From Daedaleopsis sinensis (lineage: Eukaryota > Basidiomycota > Agaricomycetes > Polyporales > Polyporaceae), in assembly GCA_033807695.1 (NCBI GenBank), contig CM066309.1, forward strand, positions 3,658,001 to 3,722,000: DNA of 64,000 nt. Reading direction: 5' to 3'. Both the position numbers and the translations under genes were made by a program. This document shows positions 56,926 through 64,000 of this stretch, piece by piece; within the stretch, counting starts at the first letter, position 1; each line of letters opens with the position of its first letter. The notes under the pieces were generated by a model. It saw only the letters and a list, made by a program, of their open reading frames with translations, did no database searches and had not been told where the DNA came from.

Positions 56926-59546
56926 TCACCGCGGGTAGTACACTTCGTCCTCCCACGATTCTGCGGAGGGCGAGGGCGGCGTGCGTCAGTAATGTGATAG
57001 ACACGCCGGACGAGAGAGCGGAGACGGGGTGGAGACGGTCGACAGGGAGGCGGGCGGAGGACGCACCTTCTGTGATACTGCGCCATGCGAGGTAGAGCAC
57101 GCCGACTGCGGCCGTCTCCAGCAGCGTGGCGATGAACGACCCGTCCACCTTCTTCGCAGCACCCTGGAAGACACGAGTCAGCACGCGCACGGACGGACAG
57201 CGGGGAGGGAACGACGCACATCGCAAATGACCTTGCTCAGCAAGAAAAAGTCCAGCTGGCTGAGGACGAAGAGGACCGCCGCCAGGACGTAGTACCACAT
57301 CGGGCGCACTTCGTTCAGCATCCCGAGCACGACGTACACCATGATCACCAGGTACAGAATCGCAGCGCTACAGCGGGCGGGTCAGCACGGCACGGACGCG
57401 GCGCGGAACAGGCGGAGACGGAGACACTCACGCGCCCGGCCAGATGTTCGTGAGCACGAAGAGCGGGATGTTGTGCAGGTCCGCGGGCGGGTCCGACGGC
57501 CCGAAGACGTTCGTGAAGTGGAACCCGGTGTCGAGCGCGATGTACGTCGTCGCGGCGAGGAACGCGGCCGCGAAGAAGTCGAACGGCTGTGCGGGGGTGT
57601 CAGAGTCGGCCGCCTGCGAGCGTGGGCAGAGAGACGCACCACTAGTGAGCTGATCGTGCCGTCCTCGACGACTTGCGTGCTGACGATCGCGTTCCCGAGC
57701 AGCGCCCAGAAGGTCGCGGCGACGAAGCCCGCGTGGACGGCGGTGATGGCCGTAAGAGCCGTGGAGCCCTGCTCGAGGAAGGACCCGGTGGAGATGAGTT
57801 GCAGGGGGAGGGTGACGAGGTAGAGCACGAGGAATATTCGGAACTCGACTCGACCTGGAGAACGAGATGTGTCAGTGTCTCTTCTGGAAAGCGGACGAAA
57901 AGAAGTGTAGCGTATAGAATGATGGCTCGCGTGCGCGCGACACGGTCATGGCAAGTCGCAGTACCACGAAGTACCGTACACGAGGCGCGAAATGGATAGT
58001 CTGGCCATCCGCGACCGCCGCGAAAGCATAGCCTGGACACCCAAACATCGTCGAATAGTGGTGGCTGGACGTCAAGCGTGCATGAGGGGCCCCCGAACAT
58101 CACCCGAGCTGATCCTCGTGTCGACGACGGCGAGTTACCGCCCGTGTTCGCCGTTGCGTCGTCGTGCAGAACGAGACAGTCGCAGATGCGAGAGTCGAAG
58201 GGCCGGGAGAGAGGGGGAGACGCGGCGACGTAGTGAACAGACAGATGGTTATACTGGCGAGGAATGCGATGTCGATGGCAAGACTAGGGCGAGCACCGGG
58301 CGGGAGACGATGCTTGTGAAGGACGGCGGTTGCCAGCAGACAGAATGCGAGCCATCGGGTATGTTGACCGCAGTGTACGCGCACATGCGCCGTCAAGGGA
58401 GAGGGGATGGGGACTTGAGCGCATGCACGCACAGCGGGAGCCCGTCGCCTTCGTGGCGACAATGTGGGGCCTACGACACATGCGAGGCGAGCTGCTCGCG
58501 CTCCCACATGGACGTCGCGGTCGGTTCGCATCCCCCGGCTGTGCTCATCTCCGCTCGCTGTCGCGGCCACAGCCCCCACAGGTGAGCAGGGAGCTCTTGA
58601 AGTATCGACGCGGGTGAAGACGTTGTCGACGCGAGCCAATATCCGCAATAGTGCAGGGAGGGGCACGGTCATATGGCCGCGGACATGCACGAACGGGGTC
58701 TCGACCGGTAGCGGGTGAGGAGAGTCGCGACGCCGGGTAGAAGGTTGAGCGATGGTGGGCTATGGGCGAGTATCGGGGGAAGGTGTGGCGAGGGGACAAG
58801 GAAATACGAATTCGGAGGGGTGTGGGAACGCGGGTGAGCCCAGTTCACGAGTGGAATTACGGCAGAGTGTGCACCGGTAGAGGGAGAGGGGTTGGACAGC
58901 GTGCGTGTTGGAGCTAGAATGCGTCGTCTGGGATAGTCTGGGAGGCCTCGCGCGAGGGGAGGGGGCGGTGACGAACGCGGACGTGTGGCAAGGGCGATAT
59001 GGAGGGTGTGGCAAGCGCGACATGGAGGGCGAGCAGGGCTGCCTGGCAGAGAGCGTCGCCAAGATGGCAGAGACCGCACAGAAGGTGCTCCGAGAGGTTG
59101 GGACGAGGGAGCGAGTCTTGCGGATGGGCAGGTGGAGGAGCAATCAAGCGACGAGGGCGGATACGAACTTGAAGGGGAGAGAAAGGAAAGAGAAAGAGAG
59201 AAAGAGCTCACCTACGGCCGCTCTCCTCCGGGTGGTGAGTACGACGAGGAAGATGAGGAAAAGGATGCAGAGGCCGGACGCGACGATGTTGGCGATGTTG
59301 GCGAGGGAGCCCTCATGGCCGACGCGGGGGATGCCACACGCTGGGTTCACGCCGACGGGCGCAGAGGCGGGGTCGGCAGAGACACCGACGAAGGTCGAGT
59401 TGCTGTGCGATTGCAGCTGGAGATAGACGTGAGCTCGGGGATACGGGAGGGCGGGGGATCGGACGTACCTGGCGATAGAAGAGATTGCACCAGGGGTATG
59501 AGGGCACGGATTTACAGAGGGGCGCAAAGTCCCCGAAGCGGGTCAT
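56926..59546 (-). CDS. CHS7: Chitin synthase export chaperone
   Basis: ER membrane chaperone needed for exit of a class of chitin synthases (Chs3 in yeast) and so for wall chitin. Seven exons, in gene order: 59546-59469, 59416-59212, 57854-57640, 57586-57432, 57367-57220, 57163-57067 and 56960-56926; 310 residues, all phases agree. It starts MTRFGDFAPLCKSVPSYPWC, a family hallmark. Seven membrane segments follow, beginning SLANIANIVASG, LVLYLVTLPLQL, LTAITAVHAGFV, FFAAAFLAATTY, AAAILYLVIMVY, VLAAVLFVLSQL and FIATLLETAAVG. Other hallmarks are NAIVSTQVVEDGTISSLVPF, LNEVRPMW, and KVDGSF near the end; the last residues are ESWEDEVYYPR. Five introns are 52-106 bases, but intron 2 (57855-59211) is 1357 bases. 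Upstream is CT-rich on the coding strand. Length and motifs fit the family closely. Confidence 0.93.
57855..59211 (-). other. 1357-base intron 2 of CHS7
   Basis: Donor GTGAGC and acceptor CTCCAG frame a block over ten times the usual intron here. Splicing joins RRRAAVG to RVEFRIFLVLYLV in phase, which is continuous in the family. The intron has GC-rich, CT-biased sequence and open frames on both strands without domains. No target duplication or terminal repeats were found. Confidence 0.82.
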
Positions 59547-60400
59547 CCCGACGAGCTCAGCGGGCGGGGCGGGGCAGCGACGACAGCGAACGACGAGAGC
59601 GAACGAGAATGGGTATCCGGTGGTGAGCGAGCAGAGAGAAAAACGGAGGCGTCTTGGGCAGGCACAGCGCCACGAGGCAACAACAACAGCCGCCCGTGCT
59701 TTCTTGGCGTCGTGCTCGCCGTCTCCCGCGTCGCGCCCACCGTCTCCCGCATCGTGCTCGCTGTCGTGCTCGATGTGCGCTCTCTTCGTCGCCGTGCACA
59801 GGCCCTGGTTGCTCTGGGAAGCACCGTCTTCCCATCCTCTGCCGCTACCATTCATCTGACGGTTAACGTCTGTTGCTGCCTCGCCCGTGCCCGTACGAAT
59901 CCTGCGCGGACGCCCGCTCCTCTCGACCGCACTCGGGCTAGGTAAGTGCCAGCTTTCTACGACAGTCGATGTCTTTGCGGTCGCCCATGTCGTCTCGTCC
60001 GCTGTCGTCTCTTCGATGAGCAATAGATCATCTCTTTTGTCGCATTAGATCCCGGACTTGTCCTCGCTTTGGACCCATCGGCCAGCTCGCAACTAAGTAT
60101 CATCCCAACCCTCCGTCTAAGACCGATTGACCGCGTCCGATCCCCGACGATCTCATCCTCGCACCCCTCGCTTCCAACGCCACTCGCACTCGTCCAACGA
60201 ATGACACCCGGTCGCTCTCCTCAGGCCGCGCTGCCTCCCGGCTATCACTGCATATACTCTTCGCCCGCTTCTGCTGTGTAGACAGCAACCTCGCCCGTCT
60301 GACAATGAGCTGGTCTCCGAGGGCACTGCCCGGTCGTCGCTGCGAAGTGCTCCCGCGTCTCTCGTTCGACTCTCTCCGTCCAGCCTCTCGCCTCCGACCT
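59547..60400. other. CHS7 upstream region; no gene seen
   Basis: The - strand next to the CHS7 ATG is CT-rich, as in fungal promoters and 5' leaders. The rest is GC-rich with overlapping open frames (59485-59859 and 59313-60023) that lack domains and conserved order. Confidence 0.5.
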
Positions 60401-60409
60401 GCAATCTTC

Positions 60410-61265
60410 GCTGCTGCGCGTTGTCTGCCCACTCTCCCACCGGCATACACCGCCCGCTCCTCTCTGCTAGATCTCGAACAGACCCCGTGCCTTCTACGTC
60501 GTGACTGCCGCGATATCCCCCCTGCTCCGTCTACCATCCGATCCCTCGCAGTCCATAAAGCCCAAACCGCACACATCCCCGTTCGTGGTCACGTATACTG
60601 CTTCTGCGTGAGGTGCGTCGGGCAGCCCTTCGGCTCCGAGGACCCCAGCGGCACGCGACGGCGTTCACCTCGCGGACGCCGAGATTTGTGGACACAGCCA
60701 ACTCGGGCGCAGGCACCGGGAGAGCTCGAGCTCTAAGTCGTCATCCGGCGGCATCCCAGCATCGACGCCGCACGCCGCGACTCGACGTCTTCCCACCTGC
60801 ACCGACTGCGAACGCGCCAGGTCCTCGTCCAGCAGCTCGGCGTGTATCCTATACCGCCAACACCGCCTGCTCGTCTCTGTTGGGTCTCGAACACGCCCCG
60901 TGCCTCCTACGTTCGTGACTGCCTCGAGCCCGCGCGGCCGTCCATGCTCCACCGACTCGTCCTATCTCTCGCAGCTCACGAGCCCAGGCTGCACACTTCC
61001 CCGTCCTTTTCCGCGCATCGCATCTGCGTGAGGTGCGTCGAGCACCCCTTATGCTCCGAGGACGCGACGGTGTGCGCATGGCCTCCTCCTCGCCGACGCG
61101 TAGGTTTGTGGACAAAGCCAGCTCGGGCGCTGGTATCGACGGTCACGCTCTCTGTCGAGCTCGTCGACCGGCACCAGCCCAGCATCAGATTTAGGCTCCG
61201 GGACCGTGTCCATGTGCACCGGCTGCGAACGCGCCAGGTCCTCGTCCGACAGCAGTTGTAGCGGA
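60410..61265. repeat. Tandem duplication, two units of about 415 bp
   Basis: Matched landmarks recur 409-421 bases apart: CCCCGTGCC(T/C)CTACGT (60482/60895), GCGTGAGGTGCGTCG (60607/61026), TTTGTGGACA(C/A)AGCCA (60684/61104) and GCGAACGCGCCAGGTCCTCG (60806/61224). Each unit holds an open frame on + (60305-60736 and 60842-61261), but the matched parts fall in different frames, so I do not call a gene. Confidence 0.78.
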
Positions 61266-61280
61266 AGGTGCGAAAGCGCC

Positions 61281-62110
61281 ACTGGAGCGTACGTTCATCC
61301 GCTCCAGCGCCATGCGGGTAGGAGGGAGCGGACACTTACGAGAACTGATCGCAGCGCCGTTCTGGTCCAACAGCCCGACCGATGTCTAGCGGTGTCCTTT
61401 TTGCCCGCGCAGAGCACCGTTAGCCCCCCAAGTTCGAGTACCCTTCGTCGGTCTTGCCAGGTTGCCAGTGGCCAGTGGCAACCCCGCCTTTGACGACGCC
61501 ACACCATCGCTGGTCCTCGTCCAACAACAGCTGTAGTGGAAACTTGCGTTCACGCCACTGGAGCGTACGATAGGAGGAGAGCGAACACTGATGAATACCG
61601 ATCGCAGTGCCGTTCTTGTCTACCCGTCACAGCCCGACCGGTGTCTAGCATGAAGCTTTGAAGACCAGCCCGCGGATGGCCTTCTTCGATGGGCGAGGTA
61701 TGTTCTCCCCATGCGGGCTGAAGCCGGCGTCCTTCGTCCAACAGCGGCTGTAGCGAAACGGCGTGCTGCAGGAGCGTACGTTCATCCGCTCAAGCGCATG
61801 CAGGCAGATGGCGAGCGAACACTGATGAATACCAATCGCAGCGCCGTTCTTGTCTAGCCATCACGGCCCCCGACCGATGTCTAGGATGAATTCGAAGACC
61901 AGTCCGCGCATCGATGAACGAGGTGTGTTCTCCCCATCCCGGCTGAAGCCGGCATCCTTTCGCCCGCGCAGAGCACCGGTAGCCAGGTCGCTAGTGACGA
62001 CCCCGCCTCCTGAAGCCGCCTCACCATCGCTGGTCCTCGTCCAAAAACAGCTGTAGCGGAGGCTGCGTGCTCTTGCGCCGCTACCAGAGCGTAAGAACGT
62101 ACGGTCTAGC
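61281..62110. repeat. Three degenerate tandem repeats of 220-300 bp
   Basis: Units begin near 61281, 61548 and 61765. Each has a GGAGCGTACG start, ACTGAT(G/C) with CGATCGCAGCGCCGTTCT, CCCGACCG(A/G)TGTCTAG, and closes with TC(C/G)TCCAACA(A/G)C(A/G)GCTGTAG. GTCCTCGTCC also occurs in the 415-bp pair before it, so both repeat sets may share an origin. Indels in multiples other than three argue against a coding array. Confidence 0.75.
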
Positions 62111-62261
62111 GCCATGCAAGCAGGTTTGCGATCTCCGCTGGCCAGCCGGTCGGTTCTCCACCGTGTCGTCCTTTAAGTCTGCTGTTTTTACAGCCATCGC
62201 GATCTACGTCGCCCGCGCCGTTCCCAATCGTCGCACGATCTCGTCCATGAAAGGAACACTC

Positions 62262-62320
62262 TCGCCCGTCGTGTGTGGTTTATGTCGCCCGTCGTGTGTG
62301 GTTTATGTCGCCCGTCTCTC
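62262..62320. repeat. 23-bp direct repeat
   Basis: Unit TCGCCCGTCGTGTGTGGTTT plus ATG is present twice in a row (62262-62307) with a third partial copy, about 300 bases before the F-box gene. Confidence 0.85.
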
Positions 62321-62620
62321 GATGGGTGCGCCCGGCTCACGCGTCTTGCCAATGAGGGCGCGTGCGGGTGCGTACGGCGCATCGTCCGCGCTAGCTTGCG
62401 CGCATTTCCAGGCTGACGGGCCGGTCCAGCCGCGCGAAGCGACTTCCACGTCCGGCGAACCTGTCAGCTTCATTCGCAGGGGGTCAGCTTCGCAGGGGCT
62501 GCCAGCAGTCCGCTCAACTTCCTTGAACCAGTGCTCAACCGTTCGCAGACTCCTACTGGAGTCACTAGTTAACCCCTCTTCCTGTAAAGACTCACTTGCA
62601 GAGCACGCTTGACCGTGGCT

Positions 62621-64000
62621 ATGGCGGACACAGCAGGTGAGATTCACCACTACTCTTCCAATTCACAGCTCGTACTCATCGTCAACAGCCCGGCGAGATG
62701 AAGAATCGGTGGGTGATCACCGCGATCGCCCTGTCCCGCCCAAGGCACTGCAAGTGCAGGAAGTCGTCGACACGATCATAGATATGATCCCAGACGTCTA
62801 CGAGTTGGGTCGATGCGCCCTCGTCCACCGAAGCTGGACTCACCGTTCCCGACACCGCCGGTTTTCCAAGCTCATCCTTGCCTCCACGCACACCGACATA
62901 CCCTCCCCCGAGGCCCCAGATCCGACTCCTCGTTTTGCGCAGTTTCAAGATCTCGCGCGCGGGAACCCCGGCCTACTCCAGGTCGTGCAGTGCCTCAGCC
63001 TCGTCTACGTGGGCACCCGACGGGCTCCCGCCTTTCCCGGGGAGCAACACTTGGCACACCCATGGGCTACACCCCCCGGCGTACCGTGGAGCGACGTCGA
63101 TCTCTCGCCCCTGGCCGCTGTGTTGACAAACGTGCGCTCGATCATCCTCACTGGCTTCCCCTGCGATTCCCTCCTCGCGGCAGTCCGTACCCTTTTGGAT
63201 GCGTTTCCGCTCCTCCAGCATGTCATCCTTGGGGACATGGAGCTCCCGCACCCGCGAGGAGCTCAACCTGCACCGTGGACAGCACCAGAAGCACCCGAGG
63301 TCGCACACAGCCTTCCGCCCAACCAGACGCGCACGCGCCCGCTCAAGCATCTCGCTCTCGTGCAGATCCAAAACCCGATGTACAGTCTCGATGGCCTGCA
63401 GGCCCAGTCGTTCGCACTCGTGCAAGGACTCGCAAGATCCGGGGAGTTGTCGTCGCTCACGGAGCTGCATGTTGTGGACCGAGCAGAGACGCTCCACCCG
63501 TGGCTTCCGTTCCTCCCGGAGATCGGAGGGTCGCTGCAGTATCTCACTATCTCGGTGAACGACGTCCTGCACGTGCGCCTTTGGAATGGGTTCTATGCCG
63601 AGTGTAATGATACGCAACTCCGTGCGTTGCATCTCATTGCTCATGCCGGGCCCCGGCCGCTCAAATTTGTTTGCAGGAGACATGGTCGTCGAGCAGTACC
63701 GCACAGTGTCCCGCAGCTGCCCGCGCCTCCGCGAGCTCACGATCAGGAACGACGGGTACCCGACGTCCTTGAAGAAGATGCTCTACCTGTATGGCAACCG
63801 CCTCGCAATCGAGGAAGGCTACGACCCCAAGGAGGCGATGGTGTCCCCGTTTTTTCTCCAGCAGCTCGCTGTCGTCCTCGCCGGGCCAGAGACCCCTTTT
63901 CCATACCTCCACACACTCGCCTTCGAGCTCATGGACACCGCTGTGCGTGACATCGAGTCGTGGGGCGATGTGTGGCGCGCGCTGCTCGCGGCATTGGGCC
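62621..64000 (+). CDS. F-box protein, 3' end beyond window
   Basis: Probable SCF adaptor of a different subfamily from the array. Exon 1 is tiny: ATG at 62621 to 62636 (MADTA plus one base), then an intron 62637-62688, exon 2 62689-63621, an intron 63622-63676 (GTGCGT to CAG), and exon 3 from 63677 to the window edge. Phases agree; 424 residues are visible. Near the N-terminus VQEVVDTIIDMIPDVYELGR and then CALVHRSWTHRSR form the F-box core. What follows (SPLAAVLTNVRSIILTGFPC, HLALVQI) looks leucine-rich. There is no WD40 part in view. Starting at the in-frame ATG of the long open frame would skip the F-box's conserved upstream context, so the two-exon start is preferred. Confidence 0.85.

Noticed and set aside
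56438..57298. 286-codon - strand frame overlapping the end of CHS7
   Set aside because: It reads through CHS7 introns and out past the true last exon; the spliced CHS7 model explains the conserved parts.
60305..61261. Two + strand frames (144 and 139 codons) over the 415-bp tandem pair
   Set aside because: The duplicated landmarks fall in different reading frames in the two units, so the similarity is at DNA level and not a repeated protein.
1..64000. tRNA or rRNA genes
   Set aside because: I scanned for tRNA B-box-like GGTTCGAATCC and rRNA-like blocks and saw none I could fold into a tRNA. A covariance-model scan would be decisive.

Overview
This window comes from a filamentous basidiomycete, most likely an agaricomycete. 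The evidence is GC-rich coding sequence, many 50-70 bp spliceosomal introns, an agaricomycete-style F-box family and a fungal chitin-synthase chaperone gene (CHS7). I had no search tool. Family names rest on motifs I recognise in the translations. Exon borders were placed by hand and checked for reading phase.

Positions 1-52.6 kb form a tandem array on the + strand. Each repeat unit has two parts. First comes a ruined gene that I read as a G-protein alpha-subunit-like (G-alpha-like) gene, introduced by an inverted repeat centred on TGACGTCA. Second comes an intact four-exon gene for an F-box protein with a C-terminal WD40 propeller, usually introduced by a TATAAGCGCTG promoter motif. Seven F-box/WD40 genes (here FW1 to FW7) are open end to end: 5300-7947, 13603-16360, 21083-23715, 27538-30145, 33869-36492, 41297-43898 and 48223-50831. 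Nine G-alpha-like relics precede, separate or follow them, all broken by stops, frameshifts or deletions. The first unit (relic 1) and the last (relic 9) have no F-box partner. Spacers of 1.5-3 kb carry diverged copies of the same blocks. On top of this lie a MITE-like insertion with a target duplication (887-1882), a ~340 bp local inversion behind FW3, a GC-rich hairpin before FW3 and near-identical tracts that suggest gene conversion between neighbours.

From 52.6 to 56.9 kb I see no convincing gene. The - strand at 56926-59546 encodes a complete seven-exon CHS7 with a 1.36 kb intron, very long for this kind of genome. From 59.6 to 62.3 kb lie degenerate tandem repeats. A different, single-copy F-box gene starts at 62621 and leaves the window at 64000.

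Functionally, the FW proteins should be substrate adaptors of SCF ubiquitin ligases, with the propeller as the target-binding surface. The pattern (partner gene decayed, F-box gene kept open and varied) suggests a birth-and-death family under selection. CHS7 serves cell-wall chitin synthesis and is unrelated to the array.
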